Of a DNA stretch of 64,000 nucleotides, positions 18,584 to 28,583 are shown one piece after another; the first letter of the stretch is position 1; every line of letters starts with the position of its first letter. Below the pieces are notes generated by a model that saw only the letters and a program-made list of their open reading frames with translations, was not told the origin of the DNA and did no database searches. The position numbers and the translations under genes were made by a program. This stretch comes from Dyadobacter sp. CECT 9275 (lineage in GTDB: Bacteria > Bacteroidota > Bacteroidia > Cytophagales > Spirosomataceae). The stretch is taken from positions 3,682,001 to 3,746,000 of the forward strand of contig NZ_CAJRAF010000002.1 of the NCBI RefSeq assembly GCF_907164905.1. The letters are read 5' to 3'.

Positions 18584-19633
18584 ATGGACAAGAAAACAAG
18601 GGCCATTTCCATAACTTTAGGCTGGCTAGTGGCGGTTTGTAATCTGGCTAGTTGCAATACCAATCCAGGAAAAACGAAACCGGAGAAAATAGATTACCTG
18701 GTCGAAAGAGCGGCTAAAGAGCATACGTTTATCGGGAATGTCCTGGTAATGGACAAGGGACAAATCATTTATAAAAAAGGCATCGGAAAAGCCAACATGG
18801 CCCTGGGCCTGTCCAATAGTGATAGTACCCGGTTTTTACTGGCCTCGCTTTCCAAGCCTTTTACCGCTATTCTGATCTTAAAACTAGCTGAACAAGGGAA
18901 GCTCAAACTGACCGATAGGCTGATAACCTATTTTAAAACGGTCCAATCGAGGAAGGCAGATGAGGTCACCATCCACCAATTATTAACCCATACGTCGGGT
19001 ATTAAGGAATTCATATCGGAAAAGCGTCCTTTTATTGAATCCGATCTAGCACAAATAAGGTTCAATTTTGAGCCAGGGGATGATTTCGAGTATTCCAATT
19101 CGGGCTACGTTCTGTTAGCCAAAATGGCCGAGATAGCCTCAGGCAAGTCATACCCTGACTTGGTCAGAGAGTTGATATTTCATCCCCTACAGATGTCTTC
19201 TTCAGGAGTAGCCAGGTTATTAGACACTATTCCGAATCTGGCCATTGGCTACCAGGCAGCTGCTCAGACCCAGCTCGTGACCATACCTTATTCCCTTGCA
19301 GTTGTCGATGGGGCTGGTTCACTGTATTCAACAGCTGGTGATTTAGTCAAGCTTAATCAGGGGCTAAATTCTGATGCCATTTTGTCCAAAAAGATGCGCG
19401 AACTGATGGTATATCCCCATGTTAAAGAAAAGTTTGGTTATGGCTGGTACCTACGCGAACGAGGTGGCATTTGGGACGTGTCCTATCACAAAGGTGATCT
19501 ACCAGGTTATACGAGTATGCTGAGCCGAAGAAATGGGTTCAATCAACTCATCGTTTTATTGGCCAATGCAGGAGGTCTTGATCTGGCAGATCTAGAGAAT
19601 GACATTAGTCGCGTATTACAAGCAAAGGAGTAA
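18584..19633 (+). CDS. Beta-lactamase-fold serine hydrolase, lipoprotein
   Basis: 349 residues with a lipoprotein signal (LVAVCNLASC, lipobox LASC at about residue 24). The penicillin-binding-protein-like fold is shown by the SxxK motif in LASLSKPFTAI, the YxN motif in FEYSNSGYVLLAKMAEIASG, and LLTHTSGI. Such class C beta-lactamase-like enzymes are esterases, peptidases or peptidoglycan-acting hydrolases; there is no specific evidence for antibiotic resistance. It begins 20 bp after the HTH gene and may share its transcript. Confidence 0.88.
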   Translation: MDKKTRAISITLGWLVAVCNLASCNTNPGKTKPEKIDYLVERAAKEHTFIGNVLVMDKGQIIYKKGIGKANMALGLSNSDSTRFLLASLSKPFTAILILKLAEQGKLKLTDRLITYFKTVQSRKADEVTIHQLLTHTSGIKEFISEKRPFIESDLAQIRFNFEPGDDFEYSNSGYVLLAKMAEIASGKSYPDLVRELIFHPLQMSSSGVARLLDTIPNLAIGYQAAAQTQLVTIPYSLAVVDGAGSLYSTAGDLVKLNQGLNSDAILSKKMRELMVYPHVKEKFGYGWYLRERGGIWDVSYHKGDLPGYTSMLSRRNGFNQLIVLLANAGGLDLADLENDISRVLQAKE

Positions 19634-19772
19634 AGAGCCTTGTATAGGTAAGTGTCTCACGAAGAAAAACATATCGAAAATTCAGAATGATATTGCCAAA
19701 GAGAGTGTCGGGGTGCAACTGACGAAAAAGTAACGTCGGGCAGGCGTTTCGGGTGACCCATCCAGCCTGCTT

Positions 19773-20804
19773 TCAGACAAGGGGTAAAGTTACCCGGAAC
19801 TCGCGCCCGTCATCTTCGATGACCGGCGCGGGCAGGTTGAGCGTCTGGTACTTAATCAGTATGTTACTTAGGCCCACACCGTTGGACATATCCCGATGGG
19901 GCTTGCGTTGCAGGTTGTTGCTGACCGTCAGGCGTTGTTGTTCGGTGGTTCTAAGCGTAATAGTCAGGGGCTGTTCAGGCAGGATGACGTTATGCTTCAC
20001 GGCATTTTCAAGAAGCAGTTGCAGCGTTAAGGGCGGCAGATGCAAGGCCTTCAAACCGGGCTGGATGTGCGTAACGAGCGTTACTGCATCGCCATGACGG
20101 GTCTTCAACAGATGATAGTACGAGTTAATAAACTCTAGCTCATTAGTCAGCGGCACCAGGGCTGCCTCATTGCTTCGGAGAAGATATCGATAGACTGAAC
20201 TTAGCTCGTAGCAGAAGGTTTCTGCTTTTTGAGGGTCTTCGCCAATCAAAGTCGTGAGGGTGTTGAGACTGTTGAAGAGGAAGTGGGGGTTCACCTGCTG
20301 GCGAAGGGCGTCCAGCTGGGCCTGTAGCTGCGCCTTGCTGAGCGTTTCTACCTCCTGACGTGATTGCTGCCAGGCACCAAAATTGTAGATATTTTCATAG
20401 GATACCGTAACAACAGCATCTGTGAGCAGCGTGAACAGTACGCAGAACATCAGCCGAAGAGGGTCAGGTACGAAACCGGGCAGGTCGATCCATTGATAAA
20501 TAAAGTAGGCAAGGCTGAAGTGCAGACACGAACACGTGGCAGTACCGATATACTGCCTGATCGTTTTGGTCAAGTATTGGGCTGGTTCGGGGTTATTTCC
20601 GCGCAGTCTGGGGACGACGATGGACCCGTTGACCATGAAGTTACTGATGGAAAGGATCACGATAATGCTTGATGCCAGGCCGAATGTGCGCCAGTTTTGC
20701 CAATAAACCGTACCAATAAGTATCCAGTTTAGAAGGCCGCAGCAGAGCGGTATGATGGCGACTTGCAGGAGTATAAAATACCGGGAGTTAGCGAGCGATT
20801 TCAT
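19773..20804 (-). CDS. LytS/YehU-type sensor histidine kinase (no adjacent response regulator)
   Basis: 343 residues. The N-terminal 135 residues hold four membrane helices, then a linker helix (SKAQLQAQLDALRQQ) leads to the His_kinase motif VNPHFLFNSLNTLTTLI with the phospho-accepting histidine near residue 174. The ATPase part shows PPLTLQLLLENAVKHN and the G-box-like DMSNGVGLSNILIKYQ. It is closely similar to the kinase at 31545 and to the broken one at 28584. No response regulator is adjacent; the only LytTR regulator in the window is 12 kb away at 33434. Confidence 0.92.
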   Translation of the reverse strand: MKSLANSRYFILLQVAIIPLCCGLLNWILIGTVYWQNWRTFGLASSIIVILSISNFMVNGSIVVPRLRGNNPEPAQYLTKTIRQYIGTATCSCLHFSLAYFIYQWIDLPGFVPDPLRLMFCVLFTLLTDAVVTVSYENIYNFGAWQQSRQEVETLSKAQLQAQLDALRQQVNPHFLFNSLNTLTTLIGEDPQKAETFCYELSSVYRYLLRSNEAALVPLTNELEFINSYYHLLKTRHGDAVTLVTHIQPGLKALHLPPLTLQLLLENAVKHNVILPEQPLTITLRTTEQQRLTVSNNLQRKPHRDMSNGVGLSNILIKYQTLNLPAPVIEDDGREFRVTLPLV

Positions 20805-21351
20805 CGAAATGTCGAAAGATTCAGGTAGTCAAAGCTACTGAATGCTGCCTGAATAACCAATTACTGTTCGTTCGACACCAGTTGATGCCTGAGAAACAAC
20901 CGGCCAATTTTGGGCCATTGACTTACCTATTTCTCACAAAATCAAAACACAAGTTCGATGTACTTTACATACCCGCATGGCGATTATAACTCTCACGAGA
21001 CGTCAGTTTTTTGCGATCGGCGATAGCTGTGCGCTGACCTTCTTGAAAGGCCAAAAAAAGTGTATCGTTTCGATATTTCAGAAATCAATGTGCCATTTTC
21101 AACTTGCAAATATTCCTAATGTCAGCCAAATATTGCATTCCCCCGACAACCGACATCTGGACGGTTTCATAGGGACCTTGAATTTTATTCATCAAGGGTA
21201 AGTCAAGGCCAAAAATATGCGCTCCATTGGCTTTTATTTCCGTTTCATCCTTCCGGTCATTCAATGCTTGAGCACGCTTTTTCACTTTTGTCCCGGGCGA
21301 TACAATTGTCGGCCCGATTGCATCTACTGGCCATCTTTATTTATCAAGCAC
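20805..21351. other. Divergent intergenic region, no gene seen
   Basis: About 550 bp between the divergent kinase and cytochrome genes. It should hold two promoters, but none matches the Bacteroidetes consensus well enough to call. Short open frames here have no family features. Confidence 0.5.
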
Positions 21352-22332
21352 ATGAAAAAAGTTTTGAAAGTTCTCGGAATCGTTCTTGGTAGCCTTGTGC
21401 TATTGGCGGGATCCTTTTGTACGTATGTAGCCATCTTGGGGGTACCTACCTACGACAAACCCACCGTACCTGTCGTTTCAGTCGAAGTAACGCCCGAACG
21501 GGTGTCACGAGGTGAAATAATCTCCCAAATCCAGTGCATGGGGTGCCACTCGGATAACAACAACCAGCTGACAGGCAAATATATGGGCGAAGTACCCGCC
21601 CTATTCGGTAAAATCTATTCTAAAAATATCACCCAGGATAAAGAGAAAGGGATCGGCCAATGGACCGACGGTCAACTGATTTATTTCCTGCGGACGGGCC
21701 TCCGGGCGGATGGCTCCTACGCTCCAGTGATGCCGCAGTACCCCAACCTCTCGGATGAAGATTTGAGCTCGGTGGTAGCCTGGTTGCGATCGGACCGTTT
21801 TCCAGTACAGCCCAATTCAACAGAACCTCAGTCCTCGGACTTCAGCTTCTTTACCAAATTATTGACTCATCTCGTGATGAAACCCTTACCCTATCCTCAG
21901 CATTTCGTTGCCCCTGCCGATAGCACCAACTCGCTGGCTTTGGGCAAATATACGGCCGACGCGCTCGGTGATTGTTTCGGTTGCCATTCGGCCAACTTCG
22001 TGGATCAGGACAAAATAAATACCGAGCGCACGAAGGGCTATTACGGTGGTGGCAACGAGATGGTAGGCATCGACGGACAAAAGGTGCTTACAGCGAATTT
22101 GACGTTCGACGAACAAACCGGGATCGGACGAAAATATACCAGAGAGCAGTTTATAAAAGCCGTCAAATTGGGCGTTAGGCCCGACGGTAGTATCCTTAAG
22201 TACCCTATGACCCCCAAGATGGGACTTTCTGATCGGGAGGTAGGGGCGATCTACGACTACCTGAAAACTATCCCGAAGATCAAGAATGACATTGAGAGCA
22301 AGAATGCTGAACTGGAAATGAGAAAAAAATGA
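21352..22332 (+). CDS. Membrane-anchored diheme cytochrome c
   Basis: 326 residues from the ATG at 21352 (MKKVLKVLGIVLGSLVLLAGSF), chosen because it starts an uncleaved anchor or signal helix; the 45 codons upstream are not protein-like. Two CxxCH haem-binding sites are visible: QCMGCHSDN (about residue 62) and DCFGCHSAN (about residue 212). Each is followed by the cytochrome c fold features (LIYFLRTGLRADGSYAPVMPQYPNLSDEDLSSVVAWLRS; FIKAVKLGVRPDGSILKYPMTP...IYDYLKTIP). It carries electrons in the periplasm; the partner oxidoreductase is not in the window. Confidence 0.92.
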   Translation: MKKVLKVLGIVLGSLVLLAGSFCTYVAILGVPTYDKPTVPVVSVEVTPERVSRGEIISQIQCMGCHSDNNNQLTGKYMGEVPALFGKIYSKNITQDKEKGIGQWTDGQLIYFLRTGLRADGSYAPVMPQYPNLSDEDLSSVVAWLRSDRFPVQPNSTEPQSSDFSFFTKLLTHLVMKPLPYPQHFVAPADSTNSLALGKYTADALGDCFGCHSANFVDQDKINTERTKGYYGGGNEMVGIDGQKVLTANLTFDEQTGIGRKYTREQFIKAVKLGVRPDGSILKYPMTPKMGLSDREVGAIYDYLKTIPKIKNDIESKNAELEMRKK

Positions 22333-22406
22333 TCTCTGGAGAAGGTATAGGCAATTTACACTCGCCAGGTGGGTCTGACGGCCCGCCAATCCGGCTTGTT
22401 GGAGGT

Positions 22407-22433
22407 GTTATGCCGGGTGAGATCCGGCATAAC
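22407..22433 (+). terminator. Terminator-like hairpin after the cytochrome gene
   Basis: Perfect 10-bp stem GTTATGCCGG / CCGGCATAAC with loop GTGAGAT, 75 bp after the cytochrome stop. No T-run follows, so it may act as a terminator only with a factor, or as an mRNA 3' stabiliser. The remainder of the 353-bp gap to the next gene shows nothing else. Confidence 0.5.
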
Positions 22434-22685
22434 ATTTGCCGATCATCCACATTGGATAACTGCTAAAAATCGCATCTATAATCGCAGATGGGCACCCGGC
22501 AGCCCAGTTCACTGCCATCCGCATCATGTAGGAGAGCTTACCATAGCAGCCGGAACCCTATTAGTTAAATAGCCCACGTCCATTAGTCCGTTTCAACGGC
22601 AAATTATACCGGTTCAAGGAACAGCCCGCTGGGCAGGTCAGGGGAAGGCCGCAATTTTGGGCTATCAAAACAACCAAAAAAAGCC

Positions 22686-23912
22686 ATGAAAAAATCATTA
22701 AACCTTTTGCTCGGCCTTTCACTGGCCATCCTATGTTTCTGCTGCGATCCCGACAAAGAACCCTTAACGCCCACCGTGCCGGCCACTGGCGCCATTACCC
22801 CCGTGGGTACTTCCGAAGGGCCTGTCCAGACCGCCTCCATCGGTCCGGCGGGAGGTACGATCCAATCTGCCGACCAGCGCCTCACAATCTCCATACCCGC
22901 TGGAGCCTTGACCGAATCCAAGACCATCTCGATACAGCCAATTGGAAACCATTGCCCGGCGGGGGCAGGCCAAGCTTTTCGGCTCACTCCCCATGGTCTT
23001 ACATTCGCAAAAGCCGCTCGTATTACCTTTCAATACAATGAACACGAAGTAAACGGTTCTGCCCCTGAGGCATTGCAAGTGGCGTACCAAACCGACAAAG
23101 GACACTGGCAGGCACCTGTCGTGAAGGGGCTGGACACCACTATCCATACAGTAACCGTAGAAACCACCCATTTCAGTGACTGGGCTTTGTTCAAAAGGAT
23201 GTTTATCAATCCCCTGACCGCCATTGTAGACCCTGGAAGCAAGGTTCAACTGGATGTTTTTGAAACCGTAGCCCAAACCAGCTCCGATGATGAGCTAGTT
23301 TTGCACCTACCCGTACGGACTGACGCCAAACACCTTGATCGCTGGCAATTGACCGGTGAAGGCACGCTGACACCTAATAAGACCTCCGCTGACTACCAGG
23401 CTCCCAGCTCCATCCCCGCCACCAACCCAGTCGCTGTTTCGATATTCCTGAAAGTATCCGTTACCATTGAAGGCAGGGAATACAAAGACATCCGGCTGAT
23501 CTCCAACGTATATGTAGCACCGGAAGGGATTTCAGTGCAGATCGATGGCGGAGACTGGCGGACCTTCCCAGGCGGGGCAAACATCAATGCTAATCATAAT
23601 GTCGTCACCGGAAAAATCGGTTCCGAATCGGCCTCCGTTATATGGAAGGGTGCACCAAACGGCACTTACCACTGGACTAAAAGCACCGACGTAGCCTTCA
23701 ATCTGCTAGCAGGCCCTATGATCTACCAGCATATTTATGGCACGCAGGCCACTGTCAGCGGTGGCTCGCTGAAGGTGGATGATTCCCACCCCGATTGGGC
23801 ACTGGGTACCTTTATACTAAATCCTGCCGGTTGGATCAGAACCTCTACACCACTGGATCCGATGGGTACCGCCAATATCAAAGGGGTTTTTCGCATGAAG
23901 CGGGTACAATAG
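22686..23912 (+). CDS. Lipoprotein with ZU5-like domain
   Basis: 408 residues with a lipoprotein signal (LSLAILCFCC, lipidated cysteine about residue 19). Residues about 50-150 match a ZU5-type beta domain (IGPAGGTIQSADQRLTISIPAGAL...ISIQPI, LTPHGLTFAKAARITFQYNEHEV, THFSDWALF). The second half is beta-rich with no motif I can name. ZU5 domains are binding modules without enzymatic function; the protein is likely exposed at the outer membrane. The next gene begins 28 bp downstream, consistent with a three-gene unit with 23941 and 24501. Confidence 0.75.
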   Translation: MKKSLNLLLGLSLAILCFCCDPDKEPLTPTVPATGAITPVGTSEGPVQTASIGPAGGTIQSADQRLTISIPAGALTESKTISIQPIGNHCPAGAGQAFRLTPHGLTFAKAARITFQYNEHEVNGSAPEALQVAYQTDKGHWQAPVVKGLDTTIHTVTVETTHFSDWALFKRMFINPLTAIVDPGSKVQLDVFETVAQTSSDDELVLHLPVRTDAKHLDRWQLTGEGTLTPNKTSADYQAPSSIPATNPVAVSIFLKVSVTIEGREYKDIRLISNVYVAPEGISVQIDGGDWRTFPGGANINANHNVVTGKIGSESASVIWKGAPNGTYHWTKSTDVAFNLLAGPMIYQHIYGTQATVSGGSLKVDDSHPDWALGTFILNPAGWIRTSTPLDPMGTANIKGVFRMKRVQ

Positions 23913-23940
23913 AATTGACAAAAAATAGCAATTCCAATCT

Positions 23941-24504
23941 ATGAAAATCGTAATCATCTTGTTGGGGCTGTTCGTCCTGGGGGTACTTTCAGTCCAAGCT
24001 CAATCGCTACGGGTAGGCTACTACGGTGAAACCGTTACCCATTACGGCCTTAAAGTAGCCGCTGAGTGGTCGTTGAAAAGCTATGTTAAAGAGCGCAATC
24101 AGGCGCGTAAAGAATTTCTGGTCGGTCCAGCCGTGGCTATGTATCGCCACCCGCAGAACCATATTGGCCTGGTATTCTTTCCGGAACTGACCTACCGCCG
24201 GACGAGTCGGCGCGGAGGGATTTTTGAGGTTGGCCTGGCTCCGGCATATGCTTACTATTTTCTTGAAGGAGCTACCTACACCCCCAACGAGTCGGGGGGA
24301 CTCCGCCGGATACGGTGGGCGGGACAAGACGCCTTTTTGCCCACGGTTTTTGTCGGCGTAGGAAAGGATTTATCACTTCGGCGGCAGGTACCTATCTCGT
24401 GGTTTACACGCCTGAACGTCATGCAGCAACGCCCTTACAATACCTCCACACTCATGCGATTCAGCCTGGAAGCGGGCATCAACTTTTCTCTCAAAAAACA
24501 ATGA
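23941..24504 (+). CDS. Hypothetical exported beta-rich protein
   Basis: 187 residues with a signal peptide (VIILLGLFVLGVLSVQAQ). The body has alternating aromatic/polar strands (VGYYGETVTHYGLKVAAEWSL, HIGLVFFPELTYRR, VGLAPAYAYYFL) and ends INFSLKKQ, suggesting a small outer-membrane barrel. No family was recognised. Its stop codon overlaps the start of the hydrolase gene (ATGA), so the two are translationally coupled. Confidence 0.7.
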   Translation: MKIVIILLGLFVLGVLSVQAQSLRVGYYGETVTHYGLKVAAEWSLKSYVKERNQARKEFLVGPAVAMYRHPQNHIGLVFFPELTYRRTSRRGGIFEVGLAPAYAYYFLEGATYTPNESGGLRRIRWAGQDAFLPTVFVGVGKDLSLRRQVPISWFTRLNVMQQRPYNTSTLMRFSLEAGINFSLKKQ

Positions 24505-25499
24505 AATCTATTTATAGTTACCTTTTTCTTGCCAGTTTGCTGATGCTGCTGGCCTGCGGAGACCGCGACCCACAACCCATCGAAAATAACACACTGTTTC
24601 TACGGAACAAAGGAGCCGATATGCCCATTTGGGTTAAAGGAAACCGGGAATCCAGAAAGATAATTCTGTATGTGCACGGCGGGCCCGGCGACTGCGCCAT
24701 GTGTTACCGCTACTATCTGAAAGGACTGGAAACCGAAACGATGGTAGCATACTGGGATCAGCGCGTAGCCGGGGCATCCTCCGGAAAAGTTGACGAAAGT
24801 ACCCTCCGGTACGCCCAGTTCAGCGAGGACCTTGGGTATGTGGTACAACTTTTAAAAACGCAGTACCCGGGAGCAGAAGTCTACCTCTTGGCCCACAGCT
24901 TCGGCGTCGAGCTTTCCTGGCAATACCTCACCACGGGTACTAACCAAACAGAGATTGCAGGGTTGATGGTGGTGAACGGTATGTTTTCATTTGCTAACTG
25001 GCTGGCGGCTGTGCGGGACTGGGCACTGCGCGAAGCGAAGCAGCAGAAAAAAACAGAAGCCGAAACCTACCTGCTGGCCAACCCGGTCACACCTGAAAAC
25101 GCTGCCTCCATCGAGTGGGAACCTATCTACCGCTGGATGAACAAGCTGGGCGGAAATCCTGTGTCGATCTATAAAGATGGTAAGTACCTCCTGAATTACA
25201 GCTTCAACTCTCCTAACACCGCGCTGGCGCAATTTACGCATGCAAAAGCATACACTTATTACGGAAACGTCGAGAGTCGCAGGTTCGAGAAAGGACCGCT
25301 GCTGAAAGACATCCGTATACCGGTGGGCTTGTTTTGGGGCGTAAAGGATGGGGTAGTGCCGGTTGAGGTAGGAGACGCCACGAAGACATTACTGACCAAC
25401 TCCTCGGTGACGGAAGTACGTTTCAGCGAATCCTGGCATGAACCTTTCATTACCGAAACCGAGAAATTCAATCGGGCAGTGCTGGATTTTGTGCGATGA
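24501..25499 (+). CDS. Alpha/beta hydrolase lipoprotein (prolyl aminopeptidase-like)
   Basis: 332 residues from the ATG at 24501, which overlaps the upstream stop and starts a lipoprotein signal (LASLLMLLACGDRD). The hydrolase fold is shown by HGGPGDC (oxyanion-hole motif of proline iminopeptidase-like enzymes, about residue 58), LLAHSFGVELSW (nucleophile elbow, Ser at about residue 134) and WHEPFI near the end, supplying the catalytic histidine. Substrate unknown. A long in-frame upstream extension overlaps the previous gene and is not real. Confidence 0.88.
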   Translation: MKSIYSYLFLASLLMLLACGDRDPQPIENNTLFLRNKGADMPIWVKGNRESRKIILYVHGGPGDCAMCYRYYLKGLETETMVAYWDQRVAGASSGKVDESTLRYAQFSEDLGYVVQLLKTQYPGAEVYLLAHSFGVELSWQYLTTGTNQTEIAGLMVVNGMFSFANWLAAVRDWALREAKQQKKTEAETYLLANPVTPENAASIEWEPIYRWMNKLGGNPVSIYKDGKYLLNYSFNSPNTALAQFTHAKAYTYYGNVESRRFEKGPLLKDIRIPVGLFWGVKDGVVPVEVGDATKTLLTNSSVTEVRFSESWHEPFITETEKFNRAVLDFVR

Positions 25500-25667
25500 A
25501 TTAGAAAGCTTGGTTTTTGCAAAGAGTGGCATTTTCTGTCGTTTCATCACACCATTTTTACGCTCCATTCGGCTTCCTGCTGACCATTCTAAGGCGAGCT
25601 CCTACTTTTGAAAAACAAAAACCCAATAACTAACTCGGGACAACCCCGAATAACTCCAATATTAGCC

Positions 25668-27203
25668 ATGAAAACAAAATACCCAACTCCCCAACCCATT
25701 CGCGTGCAACCCGCGTTCATCTTTACCCTGTTCCCTACCCTGCGCTTGAGGCTACTGATCCTGCTTACGGGACTTTTCCTAGCTACTGCTTGTAAGGAAA
25801 AATCACAAGAAGTCACGCCTTCCGGAGCCGTTACGGCTAAGGCCGGGACCGACCAAACGGTGCAGGTAGGTCAAATGGTTATGCTCGATGGCTCGGGCTC
25901 GACCGACAGTGAGAGCAAGCCGCTCACCTACCAATGGGCGGTGCTACGCAAGCCTGCCAAAAGCACCGTTACGCTTTCCGAAGCAGCCTCGTTCAAACCA
26001 ACCTTCAAACCCGATGAAGTGGGTGAGTACGAACTGGAACTCACCGTCGCCAGTCCCAATGGGAAGGCCACCGATAAGGTACTGGTGACGGCCAGTGTGG
26101 CTGAGCCGCTGGCTATAAGCGCCAATATTACGGTTAAGACCACCTTGGCAGATCGGATTGCCCACCCCGACCTGCCCGACTACATCGTGACCAAGAATAT
26201 CGATGTGAGTCACGAGCTGACGATCAACCCTGGTGTGGTGATTGCCTTTGAGCGCGATGTGCGCATGAATGTCAACGACAATGGCGGTTTGTTGATCGCC
26301 AGAGGTGAAGCGGCTAAAAAGATCAAGTTTGTGGGCGTGCAGAGAACCAAGGGCTATTGGGTTGGGATCGCCCACTATTCCGGCAGCAACGCCAACATCT
26401 TGGAGCATGTGGAGGTAAGCCATGCAGGTAGTCGTCCCATTTTCAGCACCACGAAGGCAGCCTTGTATTTCTCGGGCGGAAGCAAGGCACAGATGGCGAT
26501 CAAAAACACTGCTTTTACCGACAATGATGGCTATGGAATATATGTCTACGAGGGAGGTATCCTGCGCGAGTTCACCGAGAATGGTTTTCGGAACAACACA
26601 GAGGCGGGTATTTTGCTCGACGCAGCCAACGTAGAGAAACTGGATTATTTTTCAACATTTAATGGGAACAACGGGCGTGATGTGGTGGAAGTAACACCCT
26701 CCAACCTCAAAAACGGTGACGAAATAACCTGGTCGGGCTTCGCGGATAAAGCTCCATACCGAATCAATGGCGAACTGAATATCAATACGGGTTGGAAACT
26801 CAAGCCTGGTGTAACGCTGGAAATGAACCGTGACGCCGTGATCCGTATCAACACCAGCGGCTACCTTTCGGCCATAGGCACCACGAAGGACAAAGTGGTT
26901 TTCACCAGCGCGGACGGCTCAGCGGCCTACTGGCGCGGTATCATCTGCTACTCGGCCGATCCTAAGACGGTCCTTGAAAACGCCGAGGTTCGCAATGCAG
27001 GCGGCAATATCATCGTATCTGCCAAAAAAGCCAATATCGCCGTCTGGGGAACCAAGGCGACGATGAACATCAAAAACACCAAAATCAGCGGCAGTGGAGG
27101 CTACGGGGTAATGGTAGGTTACGGCTCATCAGTCAACACCGATCTCACCACCGCCAATATTTTCGAGTCCAACACACAGGGAAATGTGCTGATTGAGAAA
27201 TAA
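25668..27203 (+). CDS. PKD-domain and parallel beta-helix surface lipoprotein
   Basis: 511 residues from the ATG at 25668. A signal with lipobox (LLTGLFLATAC) is followed by a PKD-type Ig domain (about 65-150: AGTDQTVQVGQMVMLDGSGSTDSESKPLTYQW...VGEYELELTV) and then repeated right-handed beta-helix turns (LEHVEVSHAG, IKNTAFTDNDGYGIYV, LENAEVRNAGG, IKNTKISGSGGYGVMV). Such proteins bind or cleave polysaccharides, but no catalytic set was identified. A box TACTTTTG at 25603-25610 fits the Bacteroidetes -7 consensus and could be the promoter, although the matching -33 TTG is absent. Confidence 0.8.
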   Translation: MKTKYPTPQPIRVQPAFIFTLFPTLRLRLLILLTGLFLATACKEKSQEVTPSGAVTAKAGTDQTVQVGQMVMLDGSGSTDSESKPLTYQWAVLRKPAKSTVTLSEAASFKPTFKPDEVGEYELELTVASPNGKATDKVLVTASVAEPLAISANITVKTTLADRIAHPDLPDYIVTKNIDVSHELTINPGVVIAFERDVRMNVNDNGGLLIARGEAAKKIKFVGVQRTKGYWVGIAHYSGSNANILEHVEVSHAGSRPIFSTTKAALYFSGGSKAQMAIKNTAFTDNDGYGIYVYEGGILREFTENGFRNNTEAGILLDAANVEKLDYFSTFNGNNGRDVVEVTPSNLKNGDEITWSGFADKAPYRINGELNINTGWKLKPGVTLEMNRDAVIRINTSGYLSAIGTTKDKVVFTSADGSAAYWRGIICYSADPKTVLENAEVRNAGGNIIVSAKKANIAVWGTKATMNIKNTKISGSGGYGVMVGYGSSVNTDLTTANIFESNTQGNVLIEK

Positions 27204-27265
27204 GGTCGTGGAGTGCTGGCAGACAGCAGGGAGGCCATGCTGCATCCTGGCCTTTTTCAAGAAGC

Positions 27266-27303
27266 AAAAAATCGCTTCACCAGTGGCTTTTTCCGTTTCA
27301 TCA
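27266..27303 (+). terminator. Terminator-like element with conserved tail (copy of a dispersed intergenic motif)
   Basis: A-rich left side, short stem around CGCTTCACCAGTG and a run of five T, followed by CCGTTTCATC. It lies 63 bp after the beta-helix gene. A near copy occurs at 29070-29104 and weaker ones at 25526, 31441 and (opposite strand) 33534, always between genes. Confidence 0.45.
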
Positions 27304-27366
27304 ATTCAGGTATCAAATTGGATTATATCCTTGACGAGGTTTGCTAGTAATCTAACATCGTACTTT

Positions 27367-28515
27367 ATGAAAACCAATCCTTCCTTCACCATCATCGGCG
27401 GGGGCATCGCCGGACTCACCACGGCTATTGCCCTCTCCAGACTTGGCCTGAATGCCACCGTTTTTGAAGCCGCACCTAATGTTCGTCCGTTGGGTGCGGG
27501 GCTGGCCCTTGCAGCAAATGCCATCCAGGCCTTCGAACGGCTGGGCGTTGCCGAAGCGGTCATCCAACGGGGACGTCAACTCCATGCGCTCTCGATTTAT
27601 GACGAATCCGGAAGGGTGGTGACCCGCACCGACAGCCTGGCTATCAGTAAACGTTACGGTATCGACAATTTTGCCATTCACCGGGCAGAGCTCCATCAGG
27701 TATTGCTGGATCATCTACCATCGTCTATTGTTTTTACCAGCAAGAAGGCAATCCGGATGGAACAACAACTTGACGGAGTAACTGTTTTCTTTGAGGATGG
27801 TAGCAGCCGCCAAACCGATTATCTGCTGGTAGCTGATGGCATTCATTCACCCATTCGTAGGCAGTTACTGCCCGAGTCGGCCCCGCGGTATGCAGGGTAC
27901 ACCTGCTGGCGCGGAGTGGTGCACCGGCCCGATCTACCCATGACCGAAGCCTCCGAAACCTGGGGGCGCCGGGGTCGGGTCGGCATCGTTCCACTGACAG
28001 ACGAGCGGGTTTACTGGTTTGCGTGTATCAATGCCTCGCCTCAAAACCAGCAGATGGGATTACTGACGAGTCGCAATCTGGCCGATCATTTCAGGCACTA
28101 CCACGCACCCATTTCCGATCTGCTGGCCGGTACACCGGACGAAAACCTGCTCTGGAACGACATCATCGACCTCAAGCCTCTGAAGCGCTTCGCCTTCGGG
28201 CGTACCTTGTTACTGGGCGATGCTGCCCACGCAACTACACCTAATCTGGGTCAAGGTGCCTGCCAGGCGATTGAGGATGCCGCTGTACTTGCCGACACAA
28301 TGGGGAAGAACGTTTCGGTCGAAACCGCCTTTCGTGACTTTGAGCAACGACGCCTTTCGCGCACCCGGACCATTACCAACACTTCCTGGCGTATCGGGCA
28401 AGTGGCGCAGTGGAGTAATCCGCTCCTGACCCGGACAAGGAACTACCTGTTCCGGCTGGTACCCTCCTCTCTGAGTGAGCGGCAATTGGAAATGCTCTAT
28501 ACGGTTGATTTCTAG
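27367..28515 (+). CDS. FAD-dependent monooxygenase (PF01494 type)
   Basis: 382 residues from the ATG at 27367, which places the FAD-binding GxGxxG motif at the N-terminus (FTIIGGGIAGLTTAIALSRLGL). The second FAD motif GDAAHATTPNLGQGACQAIEDAAVLAD is at about residues 281-307, and ADGIHSPIRRQLLP at about 160. This is the flavoprotein aromatic-hydroxylase/zeaxanthin-epoxidase-like family, which also includes TetX-like enzymes; the substrate is not predictable. No signal peptide, so cytoplasmic. Confidence 0.9.
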   Translation: MKTNPSFTIIGGGIAGLTTAIALSRLGLNATVFEAAPNVRPLGAGLALAANAIQAFERLGVAEAVIQRGRQLHALSIYDESGRVVTRTDSLAISKRYGIDNFAIHRAELHQVLLDHLPSSIVFTSKKAIRMEQQLDGVTVFFEDGSSRQTDYLLVADGIHSPIRRQLLPESAPRYAGYTCWRGVVHRPDLPMTEASETWGRRGRVGIVPLTDERVYWFACINASPQNQQMGLLTSRNLADHFRHYHAPISDLLAGTPDENLLWNDIIDLKPLKRFAFGRTLLLGDAAHATTPNLGQGACQAIEDAAVLADTMGKNVSVETAFRDFEQRRLSRTRTITNTSWRIGQVAQWSNPLLTRTRNYLFRLVPSSLSERQLEMLYTVDF

Positions 28516-28583
28516 TATTCCCCCAGCGATTTATGGCATTTTACCTTCCCGACTGCTAAATTTATTTGTCGTAAATCCATTGG

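Noticed and set aside
18584..19633. Antibiotic-resistance beta-lactamase
   Set aside because: The SxxK and YxN motifs are shared by many esterases and peptidases of this fold, and it is a lipoprotein of the general serine-hydrolase type.
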